Assembly: GCF_010820565.1 (NCBI RefSeq)
Contig: NZ_JAAIJQ010000022.1
Coordinates: 1-64,000 of the forward strand
From: Thiorhodococcus minor
GTDB taxonomy: Bacteria; Pseudomonadota; Gammaproteobacteria; Chromatiales; Chromatiaceae
Length of the DNA stretch: 64,000 bases
Direction of reading: 5' to 3'
Below the pieces are notes generated by a model. The model was not told the origin of the DNA. It did not search any database and was given only the letters and a program-made list of their open reading frames with translations. Positions 17,256-26,388 of the stretch are shown one piece after another. Position 1 is the first letter of the stretch. Every line of letters starts with the position of its first letter. Position numbers and translations under genes: made by a program.

Positions 17256-20200
17256 TCAGGTGTCGGCCTGGTCGTCGTCGGCGAATTCCCGCCAACGGAA
17301 TGTGCCCTCTTTGGCGGTGATCGCGATCAACGAAAAGATGCCGGAGAGGAACGGCAACGCCGCATCCTCCGTGATCAGCAGCAGGGCGCTGCCGAATTTG
17401 CTCAAGGGCTCCGGCGAGTAGACCGCCACGAGCACCAGTGGCTCGCAGACCGACGTCATTGCGTCCAGGCCGGCTCCGAACTGGTCCAGGTAGACCAGCA
17501 GATGCCCCCAAACGTCCCCTTTGGCGATCGCCATCAGGATGATCTCCAGCAATTGGGCCACGACGGCGATGCTGTACGCCAGCCCCAGGACGCTATCGAA
17601 CAGCGCGCTGAAGATGTTGACGGCATTGGATACCGGCGGCGGACTGAAGTCGAACACGAAGAACAGGCCGATCACCGAGACCGTGGCGCCGGCCAAGGTC
17701 ACCAGCTTGGCTGCATAGGGGAGTCCGAGCAGGTTGGGCGGCAGGGTTCGGGTCTCGAGGAATTTCGCGCCCTGGCTCTGCGGCGCGTACTTGGCGACGA
17801 CCTCGGTCAGGGTGTCGACGACCAGATCCAGCGCGACGTGAGACAGCATGACGAGCTTGACCAGGTTCTTCAGCCAGCGGGTCACCGCTTCAGCGTCCAG
17901 CAGGCCGATCTCGGTGGCGTCGCACAACGCATTGATCGGCGGGATGAGCAGGATGTCGCCCAAGGCAGTGCAGAACTGCGCGACGGTCTGCACAGTGGTC
18001 GCCGCCTCGATGTAGTCCGCGTAGACCAGGGCATCGGCATCGATGGAGTGATACTCGGCGCTATTCCAGTGGTAATTCGGCAGATAGGCGTAGAACGCGA
18101 GATGCACCGGGTCGACGGTAAGCTGAGGGAGGTTGGCTCGGGCAGCGCCGAGTGCGGCCGATTGGGCAGGGGGTTGGAGGTCGCCCATGGTTTCGGCGGG
18201 AAACAGCCGATGCTGATGCATCAGCGGCACCGGGCTCTCCTTGAACGGTGCCTGCCCGCCATGGGTCAGCTTCCAGAGTACCGTGGCCGGCGCCGCAAGG
18301 GTCAGGGTCAGCGCATCCAGCAGCGTCAGCTGGTGGCCGCAGGCGGCCTCGAACAGGGTGGACAGGCCGGGGATCGTAAGCGGCGTCAGCAGGACGCGGC
18401 GCAGCCAGGCCGTGACCTGTCCGACCATATCGAGGACCAGGTTGGTGATCTCCTTCGCGCCGATCTCCACGCAATCGAGCACGCGGACCATCAGCCCGAA
18501 GAGCCAGTCCAGCGATCGCGCGCCAAGATCGGCCGGCGGCAGGCCGTTGAGCTCGTCGATGAGCTGGCCCAGGGCCTTGAAGCGCCGATCCTGCGCCATG
18601 TCGACGCCGGTGCGGCTGTCGCAGTGTCGCCCCAGCAGCTGCGTGCGCAGCTGCTCCAGCCCTGTGCGCAGTTCATCCGTGAAGGTCCATTCCACCTGCA
18701 TGTTCGCCGGGTTCGGCAACTTGTCGAGGTGCTTGAGGACGAGGCCCTGAACGGTGGTGGTCTGCACCTTCATCAGCGCCAGCGTCTTGTCCGCCCCAGC
18801 CGGCAGCGCCGACTTGCCCTCGATCATGGGCATGGCCCCGGTGGCGAGCTGGCTGAAGGACGGATTCCAGACCTTCTGCAATTCGCCGCGCAGCTGATCG
18901 ACCCTGTTGCGCAAATCGCCGACGCCCTTGTCGATTTGACCCAGGACGAATTCGCGCAACTCCCCTTTGACCTCCTGTTCGAGCTTGCGCAGCGTGCCCA
19001 GGGTGACGTAGCGCAACAGATCGTTGACGACGACGATGTCGCCCCAGTCCAGCAGTGCGGCGACGAACTCGATCAGGCGCCGCACCGCATCGGCAACCGC
19101 GCCCACGGCCTTGGCCAGCCGGCACAGGATCGCGCTCAGCGCCGCCTGCACCTGCGCCATCGAGTCCAGCACCCAGGCCTTGACCTGCCCGCCGATCTCT
19201 AGCACCAGACGGACAACGCCGTCGCTCAGCTCGACGGCGGCGCGCAGGGCGCTGGAGACGGCGTTCTGAACGAAGGCCAAGGCGTCGGCCAGCGCGGTGC
19301 CCAGTCCCGGGATCAAGGCGTTGGCGGCGGCATTGTCGGCGCCGAGGAGGACCGCGGTGGATATCGCAGGCGCTCTGTCGGGAGCGAAGTCGATCGTGAA
19401 GCTGCGTGCCGGCTGGGACCGGGCGCCGCGGCGCATCTTCCGGTTGCCGTGCTCGAATTTCCACGCCTGCTGCCCGGCGCTAGTGATCATCTCGGCGATC
19501 TGGCCGACCTGATCATCGGATTGATCGTCGCCCACCAGATTTGCCGCGCGCAGCGATTCGACGCTGACCTCCCGGCCCGGCTCCTTGCCAGCCAAGCGGC
19601 GGGCCACGGCCGCCGCGGGCTGGAAGGGCACGGCATCGGCGATATCGACGTCCATCGGGGCGACAAGGAGGGTGGGCGCCGAGAGATCGGTGGCTTCCAG
19701 CATGATCTCCAGCTCGCCGCTGCCGGTGGTGCTGACTTCGACGGCGTGCGCCGGGTCGGCGGCGAGCCGGTGAGCGGTGCCGTTGACGATGACCGTGCAT
19801 GGGCAGTCCGCATACAGCCGCAGTCCGTTGGCTTGGGTGAGCGGTGCGCCATCGGGGTCGTAGAGCTTGATCTGGCTCTTGTGTACGATGGTCCGAGTAA
19901 CCTTTTGCGGGTCGTCGGTCGCCGCATCGACTTGCTGCGCATACCAGCTCGTCTGGCTCGGCCCCTTGGCCCAGAACGCGATCTTGGCGCCGTCGCTGCC
20001 TTCGTTGACCACGAACAGCTCACTGCCGCCGCGTGTCCGTGCGGCACAGCCGATGGCATACATGCCCTCGCCGAGACAGATCCAGCCACCGCATTGAGGC
20101 GCCGCTTGCGGGGCGGCGCCCGGCTTGAGCTCAAGCGTCCACAAGCGCAGGTTGCCGCTCTCCTCGCGCGCGTAGAGCCGTGCTGCGCCATCGCTGCCGA

Positions 20201-21284
20201 TGCCATGCTCCCAGCCGAGCGCAACCGATGTGATCCCGGTCGGGGCCGCCGGCACGGCCCCGCTGCTGTCCGGCTCGGTCAGGCGCTTCACGGCGGGGAC
20301 CGCGGTGTCGCAGCCGGTGATCAGATAGAGCTGATGGGAGACATGGAAGAGGAAGCCGGCGGTGCCGAGCGCCTCCGGCAGGGGATGAATGCCCTCGGCC
20401 CCGGCGGCGGCGATGTCCGAGAACAGCGGCAGGGCAGAGGAGTCGATCGTCCGCCAGCCTGAATCGAGTGGCTCGATCCGATAGGCCCAGGCGTCGTCGC
20501 TCCAACGGATGCGCGCCTGCAGGAAGCCGACCGTGTCTGGGTCGAGCTTCATGATGGTCACATCGGCATTGCCGTCCCAAGCGGGCAGCAGCTGAAATCG
20601 GGTCGCGTCGGTGCCGGCGAAGGCGGCCCGGGCCGCGCTCCAGCGCTCGGTCCCTGCGTCGCGCACGAGGGCGAACAGGGTTGCGCGACCGCTGGCATAG
20701 TTGGTTCCGGTGCCGTAGACGATGGGGCGCCCCGCGCGGTCGCGGTAGATCCCCATCTGCGCGTTGGCGGTGATGGCGTTGCGGATGCTGCCGTCGATCT
20801 CGCCGGTGTCGGGATCCACCTCCGGCTGCCACGGGCGCCAGCGATCGGCCGTCTCGTCGTAGATGATCGGCTCCACTAGCCGCTCGCGTGCAGCATCGGC
20901 GTAGTGGATGAAGGCGATGCGTTCGCGGTCGTGCTGCAGCGCCTTGATCTGGATGATCCGATCGTCACGCTCGGCGTGCGTGCGTGGCACCTCATGTTCG
21001 GCACGCAGCCATGTCGACGCATAGGTCTTGCCATCCGTCGGCGGCGGTGCAGAGCGATAGTGGACCAGCTTGGTATCGTCGACATCGACGCTGAGCAGCT
21101 CCGGGCCGTTCGGCGCCTCGGCGGCGTCGCTCAGAACGACGAAGCGGTCGTGGAGCTGATCGGCCACCGGCGCGGTCGCGGAGGCAATCCAGTCTTCGAC
21201 GGTATCGCTGACGACCTCCATGCGTACCGGCGCATCCGCGGCTCGTTGCAGTTTCCGACCTTGAATAATTGCATTGATGGCCAT
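17256..21284 (-). CDS. Very large protein of unknown family (beta-rich N-terminus, helical and membrane C-terminus)
   Basis: A 1342-residue protein. No signal peptide is visible. Residues about 30-550 are rich in short strands with repeated Trp/Tyr/Gly turns (QIKALQHD, WRPWQPEVD, GWICLGEGMYAIGC), suggesting a propeller- or lectin-like domain. About 580-900 is mainly helical, with amphipathic segments (VVRLVLEIGGQVKAWVLD, LIEFVAALLDWGDIVVV). The last 250 residues hold several long hydrophobic stretches (KLVTLAGATVSVIGLFFVFDF, VLGLAYSIAVVAQLLEIILM). A toxin-like or surface-associated complex component is conceivable but not shown. ATG 21284 is chosen because coding character starts there and GGAGG lies 12 nt upstream. 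Confidence 0.8.
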   Translation of the reverse strand: MAINAIIQGRKLQRAADAPVRMEVVSDTVEDWIASATAPVADQLHDRFVVLSDAAEAPNGPELLSVDVDDTKLVHYRSAPPPTDGKTYASTWLRAEHEVPRTHAERDDRIIQIKALQHDRERIAFIHYADAARERLVEPIIYDETADRWRPWQPEVDPDTGEIDGSIRNAITANAQMGIYRDRAGRPIVYGTGTNYASGRATLFALVRDAGTERWSAARAAFAGTDATRFQLLPAWDGNADVTIMKLDPDTVGFLQARIRWSDDAWAYRIEPLDSGWRTIDSSALPLFSDIAAAGAEGIHPLPEALGTAGFLFHVSHQLYLITGCDTAVPAVKRLTEPDSSGAVPAAPTGITSVALGWEHGIGSDGAARLYAREESGNLRLWTLELKPGAAPQAAPQCGGWICLGEGMYAIGCAARTRGGSELFVVNEGSDGAKIAFWAKGPSQTSWYAQQVDAATDDPQKVTRTIVHKSQIKLYDPDGAPLTQANGLRLYADCPCTVIVNGTAHRLAADPAHAVEVSTTGSGELEIMLEATDLSAPTLLVAPMDVDIADAVPFQPAAAVARRLAGKEPGREVSVESLRAANLVGDDQSDDQVGQIAEMITSAGQQAWKFEHGNRKMRRGARSQPARSFTIDFAPDRAPAISTAVLLGADNAAANALIPGLGTALADALAFVQNAVSSALRAAVELSDGVVRLVLEIGGQVKAWVLDSMAQVQAALSAILCRLAKAVGAVADAVRRLIEFVAALLDWGDIVVVNDLLRYVTLGTLRKLEQEVKGELREFVLGQIDKGVGDLRNRVDQLRGELQKVWNPSFSQLATGAMPMIEGKSALPAGADKTLALMKVQTTTVQGLVLKHLDKLPNPANMQVEWTFTDELRTGLEQLRTQLLGRHCDSRTGVDMAQDRRFKALGQLIDELNGLPPADLGARSLDWLFGLMVRVLDCVEIGAKEITNLVLDMVGQVTAWLRRVLLTPLTIPGLSTLFEAACGHQLTLLDALTLTLAAPATVLWKLTHGGQAPFKESPVPLMHQHRLFPAETMGDLQPPAQSAALGAARANLPQLTVDPVHLAFYAYLPNYHWNSAEYHSIDADALVYADYIEAATTVQTVAQFCTALGDILLIPPINALCDATEIGLLDAEAVTRWLKNLVKLVMLSHVALDLVVDTLTEVVAKYAPQSQGAKFLETRTLPPNLLGLPYAAKLVTLAGATVSVIGLFFVFDFSPPPVSNAVNIFSALFDSVLGLAYSIAVVAQLLEIILMAIAKGDVWGHLLVYLDQFGAGLDAMTSVCEPLVLVAVYSPEPLSKFGSALLLITEDAALPFLSGIFSLIAITAKEGTFRWREFADDDQADT

Positions 21285-22051
21285 GCTTGCGGCTTGCCTC
21301 CATTGAGAGGGCGCCGAGCGCAGGGTATGTGGCTCCGCTGAGGATGCCAGCGGTCGCTTCGAGCGACCGTGCGCGTTGCGACGCCGATGATGTAGGTCTT
21401 GTAGAAACTCGGACATGACAGTGACGGGCGGATCGAAAAATACCCGGTCATATCCGGCCGTCCGGTCTGGTCACCGCGGCACGGCCACAGTCCGTCGCTC
21501 GTAGGATCCTGATTCCTCCACGTCGCAGCGGAATCTGGGGGCCGCTGCACCTGGTAGACTTCGCTCCGAGGCCGATTGCATATTTTCGGCGGTTTGGGCC
21601 AAAACCCCCAGGCAGCGCAGTCATCAATAGGTGTGCGTTCTTTGGCGTCGGCAAGCCCCGGGCTTCCATCTGAGAGCCGATATGTGGACGTACTTGGACG
21701 CGCATTCACCCCTGATGCCGGCGTCGTCAAGACCGAGCGCTCTACTCGCTCCATCTGATATGCGAACTAGTTTTCACCGATATCCGCTCCTCGGCAGATG
21801 ACCGGATCGCCGGACGGCATCTACCAGGTGCTCCCCATTGTCGGTTTGGCTCGAGAGGCGAGGGGCGCGGCGCTAACCCCCTGACGTGTGCGAGGAAGCA
21901 TTGGCGCGAGCACAAGGCGAGTCTGGAGCCGTCATCGTCGAGTTGTGGATGGAGCCGAGACTATGCCCTTTGCGAGCGCCCCACTATCCGAATTCGGCAA
22001 GACTTCCCGATCAAGCGCTGGCGCCTAAAGGAGGCGGGGCGGGGGCTCTGA
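21285..22051. other. Long gap upstream of the large unknown gene
   Basis: About 770 nt without a gene I can support. Open frames on both strands have no family character, no good ribosome sites and Pro/Arg/Ser-rich shadow-like composition. The only clear structure is the 19-nt palindrome at 21351-21369. It may hold a long leader and promoter for the two-gene operon at 15827-21284. Confidence 0.45.
21351..21369. promoter_or_regulatory. 19-nt perfect palindrome upstream of the large gene
   Basis: CGGTCGCT-TCG-AGCGACCG is a perfect inverted repeat 67-85 nt upstream of the ATG at 21284. It could be an operator or a leader hairpin; no T-run follows on either strand. Confidence 0.45.
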
Positions 22052-23074
22052 TCACGGGCGCCGGGCATGGCTCAGCGTGGCGGATGGGGTCTCTTGGAAG
22101 AGTCGTCGATAGTCTTGTGCAAAGCGTCCGAGATGGAGAAAGCCCCAACGGATGGCGACGGAGGAAACGGAGGTCGAGGGCGTCGCTGTGAGCAGGTCGG
22201 CGCGGATGCGGTTGAGCCGCAGAAGACGCAAATAGGCACTCGGCGGACGTCCGAGCTGGTCATGGAAGGCGTAGCGCAAGGTCCGCTCGGAGACGCCGGT
22301 ATTCGCGCATAGATCGACCATGCCGGGGGTGATGCCTTCGTCTAGCTGTGCCTCCATGAATTCGCGCGCGGCGCGTACGATTTGAAAGGAACGACGGCGC
22401 GCATGCAGCTCCGAGGCGTTCCCCGCCAGGGGATGTCTACAAGCGACGATCGCGAGCAATATCTGGTCCATGAGTTTGCGCCGCAGCAGGCGTGGGTCGG
22501 CGCCGCCTTGGCCGAGGCCCGGATCTTGAGCGATCCCGAGAAGCGCGTGCATGGTCTGCTCGAGTCCAGCCTTACCGAAGGGGCCTAAGGATTGCAGGCC
22601 ACGGCTGCCGGCGAGTCGTTCGGCAAGCGGCTTGTCCAAGGTCTCGAGCCCTCGGACGAGCTCTTCCTGCTCGAGGTGTGCGTAGATCGTTGCCCGTCCG
22701 CGGGGAATGACGATGTCGAATTCGTGCCGCTCGGTCTGAAAGAAGAGGACGTCCGGACCGTCGATGGGAAATTGCGAGAAGCGGGCGGCGCTATGACCAC
22801 GATCGATCAGTGAGACGGTACATTGTCCGGGCGGCAGGGCCCCCGTCTTGTGCACGTCCTGATCGTGGCGTTCGTGAAATAGCGCGATATTCGAGAGCTC
22901 CAGGCTTTGCATCAGCCCGGAGAAGCGCCCGGGGCTGAGCTGCCGATACTCGATCGGCACCCAATCTTGGGCTGTTGCGGCCTCGGAGGCATCGGTCAGC
23001 GTTTGCCGATCCGCGCAGGAAGCGGCTGGTGCGGAGAGATCTTTGGCCGAAAGTGGCTCTCGAGTATCGTCCAT
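22052..23074 (-). CDS. AraC-family transcriptional regulator
   Basis: A 340-residue regulator. The N-terminal ~210 residues form a ligand/dimer domain with the cupin-like pattern CTVSLIDRG...FFQTERHEFDIVIPRGRATIY, similar to the EutR/OruR group. The C-terminal AraC double helix-turn-helix includes LCANTGVSERTLRYAFHDQLG and the second helix ending WGFLHLGRFAQDYRRLF, matching the family signature. Start is ATG 23074; a TTG at 23080 lies at better distance from GGAGA and is equally possible. It sits 44 nt downstream of the beta-glucosidase gene on the same strand and may regulate it (inference). Confidence 0.88.
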   Translation of the reverse strand: MDDTREPLSAKDLSAPAASCADRQTLTDASEAATAQDWVPIEYRQLSPGRFSGLMQSLELSNIALFHERHDQDVHKTGALPPGQCTVSLIDRGHSAARFSQFPIDGPDVLFFQTERHEFDIVIPRGRATIYAHLEQEELVRGLETLDKPLAERLAGSRGLQSLGPFGKAGLEQTMHALLGIAQDPGLGQGGADPRLLRRKLMDQILLAIVACRHPLAGNASELHARRRSFQIVRAAREFMEAQLDEGITPGMVDLCANTGVSERTLRYAFHDQLGRPPSAYLRLLRLNRIRADLLTATPSTSVSSVAIRWGFLHLGRFAQDYRRLFQETPSATLSHARRP

Positions 23075-23118
23075 GATCAAGCGTAGTCTCCATCAGAAAT
23101 ACGCCGGTCGGGTCCGTG

Positions 23119-24477
23119 TTAGCTTGGCTCCGGAATCAGGCCGGCACCATGCGAAGCGATGATGTCTTTGTAGCATTCGGCGCTGGCCTTTGGCAGGCGC
23201 GATTGGTCGCTCGGGTCCACGCGAAATAGGCCGAAGCGCTTTGCGTAGCCCTCGGCCCACTCGAAGTTGTCGAGCAGCGACCAGACGAAGTAGCCGCGCA
23301 GGTCGGCCCCGGCCTGGATGGCCGCGCCGGCGGCGCCGATGTGCTCGCGCAGGTAGGCGACGCGCCTTGGGTCTTCGACCCGTCCCGCGGTTGGCGCAGA
23401 ATCCTCGAAGGCGGCGCCGTTCTCGGTGATGTAGACGGGCGGATTGCCGTACTGGGTCTTGAGCCGTAGCAGGATCTCCGTCAGTCCACGGGGATAGACC
23501 TCCCAGCCCATGGCCGTCACGGGCGCATTCGGGCGCTCGATCCGCGCCGCGCCTGTCGGCTGGACGGCCGGATCGTCGCGGACCCAGCCTCGCGAGTAGT
23601 AGTTGACGCCGAGGAAGTCGGCGGGGCAGCGGATGCGATCGATCTCGGTGCTCGGGAAGTCCGGCCAGGCGCTGCCGAAGATGTCCGCCATTGCCTCAGG
23701 GTAACGGCCGTGGAAGAGCGGATCCAGGAGCCAGCCATTGATGAAGGCGTCCCGCCGGTCGGCCGCTGCCCGGTCCGCCTCCGAGTCCGACGCCGGATGC
23801 TGAGGCTCCAGGTTTAGGGCGATGCCGATCTGGTGCCGACCGAGCGCACCATAGGTCGCGCAGGCCTCCGCATGGGCCAGGAGCAGATGGTGCATGACGC
23901 GGACGGCCTCGCGGGCATCGCGATGACCTGGTGCGTGGACACCTTCCAAGTGTCCGAGCACCGCGACGACCCAGGGCTCGTTGATGGTCACCCAGGCCTG
24001 CACGCGATCGTCGAGCGCCCGGAACAGGATCTGCGCATAGTCGGCAAACCAGACGGCGCTGTCCGGATCGAGCCAGCCGCCGCGCTCCTGGAGTGCTGCC
24101 GGCAGGTCCCAGTGATAGAGCGTGACCATCGGCTGGATGTCATGCTCCAGCAGTGCGTCGACCAAACGCAGGTAGAAGTCGAGCCCCTTTCGATTGACCC
24201 GGCCGCGCCCATCCGGCAGTACGCGTCCCCAGGCGATACTGAAGCGATAGGCACTCAGGCCCAGCTCCGCCATGAGCGCGACGTCCTCGCGAAAGCGATG
24301 GTAGTGGCCGCAGGCCAGATCGCCGGTCGCGCCGCCTGCCACCCGTCCCGGGGTGTGGGCGAATCTGTGCCAGATGCTGGGGCCGGCGCCGTCGGCCAAG
24401 GGGTATCCCTCGACCTGATAGGCGGAGGTCGCGGCCCCCCAGATGAATCCAGACGGAAAGGCGTGCCCACGGCTCAT
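23119..24477 (-). CDS. GH1 beta-glucosidase
   Basis: A 452-residue family 1 glycoside hydrolase with a (beta/alpha)8 barrel and no signal peptide, hence cytoplasmic. The N-terminal signature FIWGAATSAYQVEG is intact. The acid/base is Glu167 in TINEPWVV and the nucleophile is Glu352 in YITENGAAF; the WSLLDNFEWAEGY substrate-binding segment is present. It should release glucose from beta-linked disaccharides. Its ATG overlaps the stop of the upstream ABC transporter gene (ATGA), so the two are coupled. With a GH94 phosphorylase and a discoidin glycosidase encoded nearby, a beta-glucan or glucoside pathway is likely. Confidence 0.94.
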   Translation of the reverse strand: MSRGHAFPSGFIWGAATSAYQVEGYPLADGAGPSIWHRFAHTPGRVAGGATGDLACGHYHRFREDVALMAELGLSAYRFSIAWGRVLPDGRGRVNRKGLDFYLRLVDALLEHDIQPMVTLYHWDLPAALQERGGWLDPDSAVWFADYAQILFRALDDRVQAWVTINEPWVVAVLGHLEGVHAPGHRDAREAVRVMHHLLLAHAEACATYGALGRHQIGIALNLEPQHPASDSEADRAAADRRDAFINGWLLDPLFHGRYPEAMADIFGSAWPDFPSTEIDRIRCPADFLGVNYYSRGWVRDDPAVQPTGAARIERPNAPVTAMGWEVYPRGLTEILLRLKTQYGNPPVYITENGAAFEDSAPTAGRVEDPRRVAYLREHIGAAGAAIQAGADLRGYFVWSLLDNFEWAEGYAKRFGLFRVDPSDQSRLPKASAECYKDIIASHGAGLIPEPS

Positions 24478-26210
24478 TGCTTCGGCGCACCGACTTCGTC
24501 CGAGGTCGGCGGGCGGACCCGCCAGGTGCCATCCGCGGAGATCTCCAGCAGCCGATCGTAGAACCTCGGCTCGTCTGCCAGATCGCCGAGCGTGAGATAG
24601 GTGATGCCTTGCTGGCGCAGCAGGTTCAGCAGCTCGCCGAGCGGGCATTCGCTAAGGCTGCGGCTGGGATGATCGAGAAAGACGAACTGCGGGGCCGCGA
24701 GGAGCATGCGCCCGAAGCTCAGGCGCTGCTGCTCGCTGAGGGAGAGCAAGTCCGACCAGTTGTGCTCCGTGTCCAGGCCGCCGGCCTTGGCCAGGGCTTG
24801 CTCGAGATTGAGCAGCTTGAGGCTCGCGAGAATCTGCCAGTCCGGCAGCCAGCGCTCTTGTGCCGGCCGCAGCAGGATCTCGCGCAGGGTGCCTGGAGGC
24901 ACATAGGGGCGCTCTGGCAGGAAGAAGATGGCGTCGTGCCCGGGATGCAGGATGTGCCCCTCACCGTGCTGCCAGAGATCCGCGGTTGCCCTGAACAGCG
25001 CCTTCTCTGCGGCCTCGCTGGTGGCGCGAACCAGCAGACAGACCCCAGTTGGGATAGAGAGGCTGAGATCCTTGATGAGCACCCTCCCTTCGCGCGGCGT
25101 GTAGAGCGTCAGCTTTTCATAGGCGACGCTGCCGCAGCCCTCGCAGAGCTCCAGCTTGGGTGCGTGATCTGGCCTGTCCTGCGTCATGGCATCGCGCAGC
25201 GCATTGAGCCGGGCGATCACCGCGGTGTAGGTCGAGATGGACTGGAACTGGGTCACGATCAGCGAGAAGGCGCCGAGCAAATGCCCGAAGGCGACGGCTG
25301 ATTGGGTGATGACGCCAAACTCCGCATGTCCCTTGATGAAGAGAGGTGCGACGAAGAGGGCTGGGATGATCTGGATCAGATAGTTGTAGCCGGTGGTGAA
25401 GAAGCCGAGGTTTCGATTCACCTCGATGATGCGCTTGAAGTTGGAGGTGAGCTGATCCAGGCGGTATCTGAGGCGGACCTTGAGGCGCTCCTCGCGGCGC
25501 AACAGCGCGACGGATTCCGCGTTCTCACGCACGTGCACCAGGCGCGAGCGGAAGTTGGCTTCCTTGTCGAGCTGGTCATAATTGAGCTTGACCAGGGGTT
25601 TGCCCAGGTAGATGGTCAGCAGCGAGCCGAGGATCGAATAGGCGACGGCAACGACGAAGAGCAGGGGGCTGATGGTCCAGAGCACGCCCGAGAAGGCGAC
25701 CACGGTGAAGCTGGCGTTGAGGAACATCAGGGTGAAGGACAGCGTCGTGGCCGTGAGGGCGCGGATGTCCTCCGAGATGCGCTGGTCCGGGTTCGGCAGC
25801 TGCCCCTTGGAGTGCAGCTGAAAGTAGATGCGCTCGCCCAGATAGCGCTCGATCGCGCGCTCCGTCAGCCATTTGCGCCAGAGCAGTCCCAGGGTCTCTT
25901 CGGTGTAGCGGTAGATCACGGCCACCAGGGTTGAGACGCCCATCACGAAAATGAACAACAAGGCGTAATAGACGAAGCCCTGCATGTTCTGATGCTCGAT
26001 TGCGGTCATGAAGTCGCGATTGACGTAGCTGTTGAGCACGTTCAATCCGTTGATCGCGAACAGGAAGAGGATGAGCAGCGCGAACAGGAGCTTGGCCTTG
26101 CCGCCGACCTCCGAGCTTGCGAGCTCGCGCATCATGAGGACGAAGCGCTCCCAGATGGCCGGCGTGATGGGAACCTTAAGGGCGTTGACCAGGGACCAGA
26201 TGATGCGCAT
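24474..26210 (-). CDS. ABC transporter (YddA/SbmA-like) with degenerate ATPase
   Basis: A 578-residue half-transporter: an N-terminal TM domain of about six helices (residues 40-320) of the ABC_membrane_2 type, with the EAA-like RYTEETLGLLWRKWLTE segment, then a C-terminal nucleotide-binding domain. The ATPase motifs are abnormal. The Walker A place (about 394-406) reads RATSEAAEKALFRA with no GKS/T, the Q-loop region reads LPERPY, Walker B ends FLDH in place of LDE, and the H-loop position has LGDL. The signature LSLSEQQRLSFG remains recognisable. ATP hydrolysis therefore looks unlikely, yet the frame is full length. It is coupled to the GH1 gene by ATGA overlap. Confidence 0.88.
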   Translation of the reverse strand: MRIIWSLVNALKVPITPAIWERFVLMMRELASSEVGGKAKLLFALLILFLFAINGLNVLNSYVNRDFMTAIEHQNMQGFVYYALLFIFVMGVSTLVAVIYRYTEETLGLLWRKWLTERAIERYLGERIYFQLHSKGQLPNPDQRISEDIRALTATTLSFTLMFLNASFTVVAFSGVLWTISPLLFVVAVAYSILGSLLTIYLGKPLVKLNYDQLDKEANFRSRLVHVRENAESVALLRREERLKVRLRYRLDQLTSNFKRIIEVNRNLGFFTTGYNYLIQIIPALFVAPLFIKGHAEFGVITQSAVAFGHLLGAFSLIVTQFQSISTYTAVIARLNALRDAMTQDRPDHAPKLELCEGCGSVAYEKLTLYTPREGRVLIKDLSLSIPTGVCLLVRATSEAAEKALFRATADLWQHGEGHILHPGHDAIFFLPERPYVPPGTLREILLRPAQERWLPDWQILASLKLLNLEQALAKAGGLDTEHNWSDLLSLSEQQRLSFGRMLLAAPQFVFLDHPSRSLSECPLGELLNLLRQQGITYLTLGDLADEPRFYDRLLEISADGTWRVRPPTSDEVGAPKQ

Positions 26211-26388
26211 CGCAGCGGTCGCCGTATGGATGGGCGGGGCGGCTTATGCCGGGCGGGGCACGTCGGGTGACTTCGGACCCTTGGCAGTATAGCTTAGCCC
26301 CGCGGCTCGCCGAGCGCCGCTCGCGGTGGCCTTCCGCGGAGCTCGCTCGTCCTCTCTGTCCCGAGCCCTATTGTTGAGGACCAAGCGC
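26211..26388. promoter_or_regulatory. Divergent gap, ABC/GH1 operon and discoidin/GH94 operon
   Basis: This 178-nt gap should carry promoters for both operons. No certain promoter hexamers can be named. A GAGGA ribosome site lies just before the 26389 ATG. Confidence 0.45.

Noticed and set aside
17232-19202. 656-codon open frame antisense to the large unknown gene
   Set aside because: Gln/Arg/Gly-rich composition without domains, fully inside the minus-strand gene; a GC-driven shadow.
21131-21754. 207-codon minus-strand frame upstream of and inside the large gene's start
   Set aside because: No family character, no good ribosome site, and half of it overlaps the large gene in another frame.
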